DNA of 24,657 bases from Rhizophagus sp. LPA8_4_AMF (lineage: Eukaryota; Glomeromycota; Glomeromycetes; Glomerales; Glomeraceae): contig JADRCO010000920.1 in the NCBI GenBank assembly GCA_021464525.1, forward strand, positions 1-24,657, given 5' to 3'. The notes under the pieces are model-generated. The model was not told the origin of the DNA. It was given only the letters and a program-made list of their open reading frames with translations, and searched no databases. The position numbers and the translations under genes are program-made. Shown here piece after piece: positions 10,507-20,051 of the stretch (position 1 is the stretch's first letter; every line of letters begins with the position of its first letter).

Positions 10507-10799
10507 TATGTTTATAATAGTTTCTTCTTTTGATAAAGTTAAACCAATAATGTAACCAAGTATAGGTAAATATCATAACTTTTCTTTCAATTTTATATTA
10601 TTAGCTATTGCTATAGGATTATCATAACTAATGGTATCAATTAATTATTTAAATTGTACTACATTTTTAAATACAATTTAGGATTAGTTAAGTGATTTTT
10701 ATTATTATTATATAAATATATATTATTGAATAAGGGAATAGCTATATCTATACTTTTCAGTAAAATTAAAAAGTTAATGTTAAAATATTACAGTATGGC

Positions 10800-11258
10800 T
10801 AAAATCAATTATATCAGTATAAATATTTACTAATAAAATATATAATTATGGCAAATTACAGCATTTTAATTATATCTGTTATAATTTAAAAATTCAATTC
10901 CGCTATTAAGTATAGCTATATCAGTCACAGGGACCTTCATTAATTGGTGAAAATGGCTATTACGTGGCCTATTTTCATCCAATCATTCAGACCTGTGATC
11001 AATATAGCCTACATCCAATAAAAGTATTATTATTCTGCTTTCACTGATCATATTGACTGATAAAATAAACTAATAGTTTTTAATAAACTTTACATAATAT
11101 TATTATAATTTCATAAATAATATTGATCAATTTAAAACAATATCAGTCAGTAAAAATCTAAATGATCTTACTGGCTGAACAATAATATTTAATATAATAA
11201 AGTAAAAAATAAAATAATATTATTAGTTCAATAATATTAACATATTTACGTTAAAGCC
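10800..11258. other. AT-rich spacer with repeated CAATATCAGTCAGT-like words
   Basis: No coding signal was seen. It contains the fold-back listed at 10913-11011 and several related words (ATATCAGT, ATTGACTGAT, AATATCAGTCAGT) at about 10820, 11045 and 11140. They occur in both orientations and look like fragments of one repeat family. Confidence 0.4.
10913..11011. repeat. 99-bp fold-back element
   Basis: TAGCTATATCAGTCACAGG (10913-10931) is the inverse of CCTGTGATCAATATAGCCTA (10992-11011). The inner halves ATTGGTGAAAATGGC and CCTATTTTCATCCAAT are also inverted. The whole 99 bp therefore folds into one imperfect hairpin around TATTACGTG. It is MITE-like, with no ORF and no clear target duplication. 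Confidence 0.6.
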
Positions 11259-12975
11259 TTAAAGGATATTAATTATTGAATTGATTAAATATTTCTTCCT
11301 TGAGCCAATCCCTCTCAAAATAATTAAAAAACTAGTAAATTCTTCTGAATATTTAATATCTAACTTATCCATATTTTTGGATTTTTTTTCTGCAACATCA
11401 TACATTACTTTACATAATCCTATATATAAATACTGATTATTCTTTAAATACATCTTTAACGCCATATTAGCTAAAGTTATCCAAAATAAAGTTATATTAT
11501 CATTACAAATATTACTTCTTTCTGAAAATCCTGTACAAGTTTTAACATATACACAATTTTCTAATATAAAATAATATAAGTTCATTATTTATTTAAAGAT
11601 TATATATTTATTAGTTATTACTAAAATTAATTCACCTAGTCGATTAATTTGCCAAATACTTTCTGCAAATAAAGCATGATTTAATTTTCTTTTCTAAGAG
11701 TAATTAAATTTTTTCTGACTAAATTACTAAAAATTAAATTTAAAAATAGATTTTATGCTATGATTATTTCAATATGACGTATTCTTTCAAATTGAGCTGA
11801 AGTATATTAAATAGTATACTGTATACATTATTTATATTGATATTTGTTCAAATAGAACTCCGCTTGCTTCTAATAAAGTGTCAGTAAATTTAAAGTAAAA
11901 TTTATATATAAAATACTTTGAAAATACTACTATATATAGATAAATTATATATAAAAATGAAATATTACATTGCATTATTTTGATTTTTTTTCTTTTTAGA
12001 TTAATTAACCAATAAAATTGCAAGAAAAGGTAAGGTAAAATTATATATAAAAGTTAAAATTTCTATAGAGACCTTTATTAGAAGTATTAAAGCGAGGTCC
12101 TATTCAGATTGAAGATTATGACAAATTAGCCATTTATTGGATTTTGTTATATTTGATATATATTTTCATTAATATTAATTAGTAAAGAAATATTGTTATT
12201 TTCTTCATCTTCTATTTTATCTATTTGTAACAAATCATCATTATCTATATTATCATAAATATCAGAATCTCAATTTTCATCATTTTACTATTTTGCATAG
12301 GGTCCTGAATACAGAGATATCACATTAAAATAACCTTGTCCGTGATAATTGATGTGATATCTATTAAGTTTACTAGTAACAAAATGGTAAAAATGTACAG
12401 TTATACATATGTAATTTGGAAAATTGTATTATAAAGTATACAGACAAGGTTATCTTAATGTAATATCTCTGTATTCAGTGGCCCTTTTTGCATCTCAAAA
12501 TTTTTCTTAAGTAAATTCAATTTAAATAAAATAATTTTTTAATATAAATTAATATAGGGTTTTGAAAAGTTCAATGCAAATTTAGTATTAAAATATATAA
12601 GTGATAATTTAAATAATAAACTATAATTGAATTATCACTTTAATGTTGCAATAATAGTTTTACAATAAAATTTTTAGAAAGTTTAGCGTTATATCAATAT
12701 TGATAATAATCTAACATAGGAAAGTCATAAGGTAAATTTTCAGATGTGATTTGTTTTTTCAATTGGTTTAAAATAATTATAAATACTATGTTGACCCTCT
12801 TTTGCTTTACATCTAGAATTAGCAATGTATCAATTAAAATAATCTTCAGTATATCATCAGTTTAGGTTAATTATTTTACCACATATGCAAATTACCTTTT
12901 TTTCATTTATTATATAAGTACAATATTCATGTTTTGATAATCTTTCTTTACTATATTTATGAAAAGTCAATTTTT
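11259..12975 (-). pseudogene. Decayed zinc-finger multicopy ORF, interrupted by a MITE
   Basis: The 5' part (about 12735-12960) reads KERLSKHEYCTYIINEKKV, then a CICGK knuckle, two stops, and SRCKAKEGQHSIYNYFKP. That pattern (C-x-C-G-K, then a distant Cys and GQxSIxxFF) resembles the N-terminal zinc-binding module of a repeated Rhizophagus ORF family. An Asp/Asn-rich linker follows at 12190-12290, on the far side of the MITE. The largest clean fragment is at 11259-11585. It contains SNICNDNITLFWI, QYLYIGLCKVMYDVAEKKSK and KYSEEFTSFLIILRGIGSR, which I associate with the C-terminal part of the same family. Stops and frameshifts fill the rest, including 11586-12190, so linking the pieces into one gene is inference. 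Molecular function is unknown; a transposon-related role is likely. Confidence 0.55.
12299..12485. mobile_element. 187-bp hAT-type MITE with perfect 8-bp target duplication
   Basis: The direct repeat TTTTGCAT occurs immediately outside both ends (12291-12298 and 12486-12493). The left end AGGGTCCTGAATACAGAGAT matches the inverse of the right end (AGGGCCACTGAATACAGAGAT read inward). Pairing runs about 42 bp to ATAACCTTGTC with only a few differences. An 8-bp duplication and AGGG termini are the hallmarks of hAT elements. There is no coding capacity. The near-perfect arms and intact duplication suggest a fairly recent insertion, into the linker of an already repeated ORF. Confidence 0.93.
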
Positions 12976-13323
12976 ATCGATTGTAAAACAAATTCTTTGT
13001 AGATGAGTAAATCAAAGAGATTATCTTTAAAGATTTTGCAATAATGTAAGATCACGTGATTCTATAAATAATAATCAAAATCGTAATAAAATTAAGCAAC
13101 CTAAACCCTCGCAATACTTTTAAGTTATTATTTATAATAGCATCCAGTTCCAATATAGCCTTAGTACTGTGTTTTTTAGAAAATATAATTAGAGAATAAT
13201 GCTTAAATCCAACCCTTAATATCTTTTTTTAAGTTGACTACAATTTCTCCTTGGAATTTAAGACTAGTTGCTTGGGTGTACCAGATTATACAAAACATTT
13301 TTGTGTATAAGATTATTACATGA
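12976..13323. other. Spacer without recognisable gene
   Basis: AT-rich DNA containing one TCACGTGA E-box-like palindrome (about 13052-13059). It could be the old promoter side of the minus-strand zinc-finger ORF. Nothing else was seen. Confidence 0.35.
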
Positions 13324-14113
13324 AAGAGGATATTTAGGCATGTGACGAGATTAAATTTCACTGCGCCTATAGTACGCGTGATGAATGATGATGTATCGTA
13401 CAGAGATTTTCTCGGCAAAGATCAAAATGCTGATATATAACAAGGAGAGCAATATGCCCAAATTTTCATGGACATCTGTAAAATTGGAAAAATCGAGTGG
13501 CACTGTGATAATGTTTTCTTAGAACAAAATCCAACATACCTCTCTTTTATTCTTTGGGAAATAAATTGATTAATGATATCGATGATGAAATAATGGTAAG
13601 CTTGCATTTCGTTTGATTTCTTTTTGCTTTAATAGTTCTGACCTGAATCAAGAATTCTTCTCCATAAATAATACCAGCACAAAATCTCTTCCTGATTAGC
13701 ACGAATTGTGTCATACTAGGTATCTACTGCTTTATCGGATAATTATGCTAAAGAAAGCAATGGAAGTATGGAACCGAAGAATTTTTGCGGGGCTCCTGGC
13801 TGAAATCTGCAAGTATGTAAGATAGTAAAGGCAGAATCAGCGAAAGAAAGGCAAAGGGAAAATCTGTGATAAAATCTTAGAAGACCTTTCTTTTCTTTGT
13901 AATAAGAAATCTGAAAATACAGGTTTGTGACTCCCAGAAATTTCCTGTAAATACCTGCAAGAAAAATACCAGAAAGCTGAAATATATAAATTATTTGAAG
14001 ACAAATTACTTATAAAACATATTCGTTATGATATTGTTGGTTTTATAGTGTGCACGATCACGATTTTCGAATATTATTGTATCAAATGGGCACTTGATAT
14101 TTCTGAATTTTAA
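13324..14113 (+). pseudogene. Broken gene of unknown function in a GC-richer island
   Basis: Two stretches read like protein on the plus strand. The first (13324-13571) gives FTAPIVRVMNDDVSYRDFL, one stop, then QYAQIFMDICKIGKIEWH and NPTYLSFILWEIN. A short GT...AG gap (13596-13635, only 40 bp, so doubtful as an intron) and a poorly coding segment follow. The second (13748-14113) reads KKAMEVWNRRIFAGLLAEIC, two stops, then KGKICDKILEDLSFLCNKKS, one stop, LPEISCKYLQEKYQKAEIYK and a terminal TAA. Base composition is visibly less AT-rich than the flanks, consistent with former coding sequence. I do not recognise the family. Five or more stops rule out an intact product. Whether both stretches belong to one gene is inference. 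Confidence 0.5.
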
Positions 14114-14961
14114 CCAAAATATGCTTAAATTTATCAAGAGACGGACGAGCATGATAATATTATTATAAGTTGTACTATATTCAATGTATAAACGAAATTT
14201 TATTTAGTTTTAGATATTTTGGAACTTTATTGTGAAAATGATCATTTTATAATAACCAGTAGATAATAAAGATAATAAAGCAATAAGAGGAATACTATTT
14301 GAACAATTTAAAAGTATAAGAAAGTTCCGCAAGTAAAAGATTTGATTCGTTTTTTATCGGACGATTTCTTTAATATCTTCGTAATTGACACCTTCAGGTA
14401 CAAACATATTATAGTTATATATTGAAATGTTCATTATGCAAATAAGAGAAAAATAAACGATTGAACTTATGTGTGGTTTTATCATTACAACATAACTCTT
14501 GAAAAGATAAGCGTCCCTCGGAAAAACTCTCCAATAACGGGAAACTCATTGTTATACAAATTTTTTACGGATCCCATGCACACATGTTTTAGGTTAGTGC
14601 AAAATTGGCACAATAACGAATCATTTTAACAGTTACTGTGCAGATCAATTCATTTTGGAGATTCTAGATAGAAAGTTTCAATCAAAAAAACTTTTTGAAT
14701 GAATTTTTTTTTATACGTGCTTTGTCTGTTTTTAAATGAATACGATATAAAAACTTTGTTGTATCAGAGAAACAATTTCATTACGTTATAAAATTACAAG
14801 TATTTTCGAGGTTTACTATCTGCATACATAAATATTGTATAAAAGTGAACATTGCCAACGAATAAATTTATAAATAGATAAATAAATATAAATAAATAAA
14901 TATACATATATCATGCCAATGTATCAAGTTAAATGTGATTGGATTAAAGAAAAAAAAAGTA
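14114..14961. other. 3' flank of the oxidase gene, no clear gene
   Basis: No extended ORF. On the minus strand a 17-codon open frame starting MFVPEGVNYEDIKEI (14357-14401) reads like protein and could be a terminal exon relic, but no acceptor site precedes it. The part nearest 14961 is AT-rich and would hold the 3' untranslated region and poly-A signals of the oxidase gene. Confidence 0.35.
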
Positions 14962-17617
14962 TTAAGTCAGATCACATAATCTAGCCCATTCTTGCGGGGG
15001 ATCCATTTTCTTGATTTCTTCTGGGAATTCAATTAGCTGCATCAAAAGACCGGATTGCAAGTGCCACTGTATAACAAGAAGTTTTAAATCAGGATTTTAA
15101 GTTTCAATAGGAATTTTTATCACTAATATTTTTACATACCTCGTATGAAAATAAAAAAAAAAAAATAGATAAAACGAAAAATGAAAGAAAAAAAATTTCA
15201 GTTAATTTTTAAAAATTTATAAGCAAAATAAATATAGAAATAAAGAAATTGAACGATAGCATATCATATGACAGTGTATTCCGAAAACTCCAGGATTATC
15301 CACAACAAATCTAAAGACAATCCATCTAAAAAAAATAATTTTTTCTAAGTTGTCAAGAAATTTTTTAAATGAAAGGAAACGGGAATAAGAAATTCTTCTA
15401 GATTTACCCATTGGCAGGTATTGTCGAAGTGTCACGTTTAATTGGATTAACTTTATTCAACGCATCTTTATCGACCTTAGTTCCATTGCCAGTTCCAAGT
15501 ACCCAAAATTGATGTCCATGCTAAAATTTGAAAATATAAAAATTTTAGAGTCTCCATTAATTTGGTGTATACGATCATACTTACTATGTGAAATGGGTGT
15601 TCGCCGTCGTCAGTATCTAAACAAAACAAACATTTGTTACTTAAATTCATCAACAATAAACGAAAATTTTTATATAATTATTAAATTATATTTACTAATA
15701 AAAGAAATATCAACCACTTCTCCAAAATTATCAAAAATAAATGCATTTCGAGCAGGAGGGAGGTCATATACTTGTCCTGCAAACACTTTAAGCAAACTCG
15801 GAGAATATATATCGGGTACATACGTAGATTCATTAAGATAAGATTTAACAATTCCTAATGAATCATTATGGAAAGCAATTACAAGTTCCATTTCTTTTGT
15901 TGCTTCAGGAACTTTTTCTTCATATAACGGCTGTAAGCTTTCGTGATCTAGATCTATGCATTCTTCCAAGAAATCTTTCCATGGTGCATCTTTTGGAGCA
16001 GTATCTTCAGGAGCTCCATCATAATGTACTATAGCTGTTATGACAGGAAGTTTAATTGCTTCATCTGGCATGCATTTCTTTTGGAATTCCGAACGCATTA
16101 CGTAGTTATCAACAGGTTGATTTGCAGTAACGATGACGGAATATCTTTGTGCAACATTTATGGGAAGACGATGGATTTTATTCCGTTTAGTATAAGAACC
16201 TTCTACTTCTATGACTTCCATTTCATGTTTGTCAATTGAAAAAAAAAACGACGAAAATGCACTAAAGAATTAAAAAAAATAAGTTATATATTTACATTAA
16301 GTTCTGATTCACAATAAGATATGATTAATTAAGTTACCTAGTATTAATGATTCTAAGTCGATATCTTTTTTTAGGAATAAATTCAAATTTAGCAAGACCA
16401 GCATTATCTACACAAGTAGATCCTGACGGGGCTTGAGAGCAATTGAAGTTATTTTTTCCATTGATCAATCCATTATCAGGAACTGGCGTTATCAATAAAA
16501 ATTAGCTTTTCGTGTCTAAAAAGAAAATATTTATTCATCGTATTATCGTTATTCTTACCTGGCTGTAATATATTACAAACGATGCGATTTTTTTTTTTTT
16601 TTTTAAAAAAAAACAAATTAAAAAAAAATAATAAAATAAATATATATATAAACTTTTACTTACCTCCTCACCCTCACTTGCAGGTGTAAAGAAAGATTCT
16701 AATAAAATGTGCGATTCAATATGATGATAATCAGTCAACATGACGATAATTTCCTCATCATATTCCGTTATATAAGGATCGTCAGGATCGTGAATGACTG
16801 ATAAATTAGGTCGAAAAATAAGTCTCTTATAAGATAAAGAATATTGAAATTGTTATATAAAAACTAACTTAAAGCGCCAACAATTCCATCAACATATTGC
16901 GTCGTTGCGTGTGAATGGCTAAAAAAAATGTTAACACGTGAGAAATCACAATCCCAAGTGACTGTTTCAAAGTCTCAATCGCATATACTTACTACCAATA
17001 AGTGCCAAATTGGTCAGAAACAGTGTAATCGTAGGTAAATGTATAATTGTCTGGTATCCCACATTGAGTCTGATAACTTCACGTGTTATAAATTCGAGGT
17101 CCAAGAACTTTGAAAAAACATTAAATTAATTGAATAACAACTCACCTGTCCTAATGCACCATCAAACCTACAAATATTGGTTATTCAGTTGATGGTTTGT
17201 AAAAGATTTTGTCTTTAAATTAAAATTACATACCAAGGAGTACCTCTTTGAAATATTCCATGTGAATGAATAGCTAATATTTACTGGTTAATTATCTAAC
17301 CTTAACATACAATATATAAAAACATGTAAGCAAATATCTCGTAATTTACCTGTTGGTTCACCTAATTCATTATGAACATTTATCACAACACGATCTCCTT
17401 TGTTGACTTCTATAGTTGGTCCAGGATACTGCCCATTAATAGTTGACAAAATACGAGAAAACCCGTCTGGAGCCAAACCAACTTTTTTTATAGTAAGATC
17501 AAAAACATTTGTTTTTGGTTCATATGCCCGGACATTTTGATCCCAAATTGGCGTAGATGAAATTAAATTTGCCAATACAATAACGCAATAAAGAAGAAAA
17601 AATAACTTAAAAGTCAT
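14962..17617 (-). pseudogene. Multicopper oxidase (laccase/ferroxidase type), 12 exons, with apparent lesions
   Basis: Such enzymes oxidise Fe2+, phenols or similar donors at a type-1 copper and reduce O2 at a trinuclear cluster. The ATG at 17617 gives a secretory signal (MTFKLFFLLYCVIVL). Exons: 17350-17617, 17234-17273, 17146-17167, 16993-17070, 16869-16918, 16664 or 16672-16797, 16338-16482, 15696-16261, 15585-15616, 15408-15520, about 15262-15325, 14962-15066. About 535 residues result if the frame is repaired, normal for the family. All four copper motifs are present: HSHG (usual HWHG) near residue 92, WYHSH near 135, HPFHIHGH near 438 and HCHMIWH near 497. No C-terminal membrane anchor is seen, so secretion is likely. 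Problems: one extra A at about 17040 shifts the frame between NYT and FTYDY, and no GT donor follows HCHMI. It could still be transcribed. Assembly error remains possible for the 1-nt shift. Confidence 0.85.
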
Positions 17618-17691
17618 AATTGTATTATGCTTCAAATAATTAGTTTCATTTAAAATCAATAGATTGAAAGTTTTCTTGGCATTTCTGCAGG

Positions 17692-17699
17692 CTTTTATA
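17692..17699 (-). promoter_or_regulatory. TATA-like box of the oxidase gene
   Basis: On the minus strand TATAAAAG lies about 75 bp upstream of the ATG at 17617, a plausible core promoter position. One inverted copy of the ATGCCAAGAA word (17673-17682) lies just downstream of it, and two more copies lie upstream in the duplicated block. No experimental support is available. Confidence 0.45.
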
Positions 17700-17732
17700 T
17701 CTATAAAATCAAAAAAAAAAAAGATTATCTGT

Positions 17733-17851
17733 TTTTTCAAGAATGCCAAGAAATTCAAACCGATTAATATTATTGGAAAAATCAACAAAAAATAATCTTT
17801 TCAAGAATGCCAAGAAATTCAAACTGATTAATATTGTTGGAATAATCAACA
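17733..17851. repeat. 64-bp-period tandem duplication in the oxidase promoter
   Basis: A unit starting TTTTCAAGAATGCCAAGAAA, about 55 bp long and ending ATCAACA, occurs at 17733-17787 and 17797-17851 with only three or four differences. Each copy carries ATGCCAAGAA (17743-17752 and 17807-17816). The same word occurs inverted at 17673-17682, next to the TATA-like box, and again directly at 19171-19180, followed by ATTACCTAAA, which also follows the second copy here at about 17853. The placement just upstream of a start codon suggests duplicated regulatory sequence, but this is inference. Confidence 0.8.
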
Positions 17852-18971
17852 CATTACCTAAAATCATTTAATCTCTTCCGTTTCTTTCCCTTGTACTTCA
17901 AAAATAAGAATTATAAATTATTACGTAAAGGTATAAAATATCTTTTTTGTATATAATATTTGGATGATCTGAAAATTCATCAGCAAAGGCGAATTATGCC
18001 ATTGGAAGTTCAGCTCTGGCGTGAGGTAAATAATATTAATTTCATTCGATTTGTTACATAAAATTTTACTCATTGTGTCGGACGTTTTTGAACTCGTAAC
18101 ACAAAAATGATTAAGTGATCCATTATCAATCGATGATCTAATTTTCAAAGTGGTGAAAAGTCAACAATATGCTTCGTTATTCTGTGGCAATTAGTGGGAT
18201 TATGAACTGTTAGGACTTTGTAGATTTGTAAATTGTAAATTGTGGAAAATCTAAAAGCAAAACATTCATCCAAGTTTATAAATATTTATAAATACAGATA
18301 TGTTTAACAAATATTAATTAATCATTTAATTCTTATTTCTTTATAGTTTTTTTAAACATAGAGCGAACCATTGGAAAGGTTTTACATTTTTTTTTTTTCA
18401 GAAAATTAAAAATTAAATTGAGTTACAAATATAAATTGGTTATTTCCTTATGCGTGAATTTTTTCTGTTTAGAAAATTCATTTCTCAGATATCCCGTGTT
18501 ATAAAGTTAGTGACATTAACACCCATATGGAAAGTTTACACAAACACCTGCTGATTTTGCTGATTTTGCTGATTTCTCATGAAAAACGATATTATATAAC
18601 CAATTCGTTCTAGTTTTGTGGCTGCATTAGATAGTATGAAAGAGTAACACAAAATCTGATAATTTTTAGACTACCCTTATTTAGATTATCAGATTATCAG
18701 ATAATACTTTGATAGAAAAATATATTCCGATTTTGGTAAAAGAGAATATTTTTTTTACCTTCTTTCCCCGATCCTATCAAAAGTTTTTTAAGGATCTGAT
18801 AATTTTTTCATTATGAAAATTTAGATGAATACGAATCTATATAAAGGTTTTTTTTTGAACAATTGAATTCACTGCGGGTCCTTCGCCAAATATACTTACT
18901 CACTCCCCTTTTCAAGTTGTCCTTTTCCCATCGGTTTTTTTTACCATCATCGGACAATAATGTCCTAAACT

Positions 18972-19086
18972 CACGTTCTTTTTTTTTTGTTAATTGGGAA
19001 AAGGTTTAAACCTCGGGTACGTAACTGTTTTGGACACGTTCTTATTGTTTTTTTTATTATTAATTGGGAAGAGGTTTAAAGCTCGG
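18972..19086. repeat. Direct repeat, 63-bp spacing
   Basis: CACGTTCTT, then a T-run, then TTAATTGGGAARAGGTTTAA and ANCTCGG, occurs at 18972-19016 and again at 19035-19086. The T-run length differs and there are a few point changes. Like the 64-bp promoter duplication it lies in the same intergenic region, but the sequences are unrelated. Confidence 0.75.
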
Positions 19087-19483
19087 AGAAAATTCAATAT
19101 TTTTATTAAACGTATTAATAACGATATATTATATAAAATTTTAGAGTAAACATCTTATTTCTCGCATTAAATGCCAAGAAATTACCTAAAGTCGTTTGTT
19201 AATTTTTTAGAAAAAGGTAAATTTTTAATTTTTAAAACGAATATCTCTTTTATGCACCAAAGTAATTAAATATAGTCGTTCTTAATTTCATTTCATACAG
19301 AATGACATGTCATCGCTGACCTTAAAATTTCGACCTTCTCTCTCTCGTCAATAATAACCAAGATAACCGTTGTTTGAGTACTCAAAATTATGATGGTAGT
19401 CTTTGTTCGAAAACACTCATAAGATTTCTCATTTTCTTTTTTTCTTTTGAAATTATAAAATTATTGGATTTTTTTAAAAAGTC

Positions 19484-19547
19484 AAAAAAAAAAAAAAAAA
19501 AAAAAATAAAAAAAAAAAATTTTTTTCAATTTTTTTTTTTTTTTTTG
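19484..19547. repeat. Long A-run followed by T-run
   Basis: About 22 A, then T and a further dozen A, then T-runs ending in about 16 T. The tract could form an A-T hairpin or mark a former poly-A insertion. It is a likely place for assembly length errors. Confidence 0.6.
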
Positions 19548-19768
19548 TAAATTTATAGCTAACAAACTAAGATACAGATAAGAATTAAGTCAAATTGTTA
19601 TGATACAATAAAACAAGGGTTTTTATAGCGCCGTTCAATAAATTTTTTGATTTTTTTATTGCTTTAATGTCATATATCAAATATATTTCGCGGTTTAAAT
19701 ACTTAATCATTTTAAAAAAAATGGAAACAATTTAGAGCTTCCGTTTGAAATTAGTAGAATTTTTGAGA

Positions 19769-19975
19769 TTCGAATTCTGTCATGAGATTCGAATATATTA
19801 TGATATTCGAATCTTCTTTAACACAGGATACAATGCAAAATTAATGCAACGCTTTTTGTAATAAAATTCATCGTTATATGTAAAAACATGGCCATAATAG
19901 TTAATTACTATAAATTCGAATGAACATTTAATATTCGAATATCATGTAAGATTCGAATATCCATTGAGATTTGAA
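19769..19975. repeat. Phased array of ATTCGAAT palindromes, 18-19 bp spacing
   Basis: TTCGAA occurs at 19769, 19788 and 19806, then at 19915, 19934 and 19952, with a one-base variant TTTGAA at 19970. Spacings are 19, 18, then 109, then 19, 18 and 18 bp; 109 is close to six units of 18.2. Flanking bases are partly conserved (TGAGATTCGAAT, ATATTCGAAT). The array lies 80-290 bp beyond the stop codon of the Apd1-like gene. It could be a degenerate minisatellite or an ordered set of binding sites. Confidence 0.7.
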
Positions 19976-20051
19976 TTTACATATCAAATATTTTCAGATA
20001 TAGACATATGTATAATTAACTCGTTTATAACTAATATAAATAACACTTCTT

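Larger units (their letters stand above)
8440..10799 (-). pseudogene. Decayed multicopy fungal ORF of unknown function, split by a Tc1 element
   Basis: On the minus strand one frame reads KSIDIAIPLFNN...NVVQFK, a stop in place of a probable Trp, then LIDTISYDNPIAIA and ILGYIIGLTLSKEETIINI up to the Tc1 insertion at 10507. Beyond the insertion (from 9186) it resumes as YNNILSTISKIKEKNTIAKD, then SITEFLPVIVMLISNKGSD, KIVPQLGLYIFSLDSDN and FSCPIFESIGPIILVQD. Next come KHAKKTAKNAIMTGARLLTF (about 8700-8780) and, after one frameshift, AAYQIFYSANLK and NYQLKSEDKSFFVYLFIMGL (about 8460-8580). I recognise this as a family repeated in Rhizophagus and other fungi but cannot name its function; it behaves like a mobile-element ORF. 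At least four stops and one or two frameshifts make it non-functional. The start was not found. Confidence 0.7.
17852..20051. other. Repeat-rich intergenic region between oxidase and Apd1-like genes
   Basis: No gene seen in 2.2 kb. It contains a 9-bp repeat CTGATTTTG x3 (18551-18577), fold-back words ATTATCAGAT/ATCTGATAAT between 18655 and 18805, the direct repeat at 18972-19086, a further copy of ATGCCAAGAAATTACC (from 19171), an A-run/T-run block at about 19484-19547, and the TTCGAA array at 19769-19975. It should contain the upstream control region of the oxidase gene and the 3' end of the Apd1-like transcript. Confidence 0.5.

Noticed and set aside
11832-12023. 63-codon minus-strand ORF, Tyr/Phe/Ile-rich
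   Set aside because: Composition is that of random AT-rich DNA and it shows no family features; it was not added to the zinc-finger remnant as evidence.
13203-13607. Two minus-strand ORFs of 61 and 71 codons
   Set aside because: They are antisense to the better plus-strand protein-like frame at 13324-13571.
15509-16239. Plus-strand ORFs of 110 and 71 codons
   Set aside because: They are antisense to oxidase exons 8-10, whose splice sites and motifs fit the minus strand.
17921-18148. 75-codon minus-strand ORF upstream of the oxidase gene
   Set aside because: No recognisable motif, no splice partner and no codon bias; treated as intergenic.
19769-19975. Possible CRISPR-like array
   Set aside because: The repeats are 6-12 bp with 18-bp period and no constant-length unique spacers, and the genome is eukaryotic.
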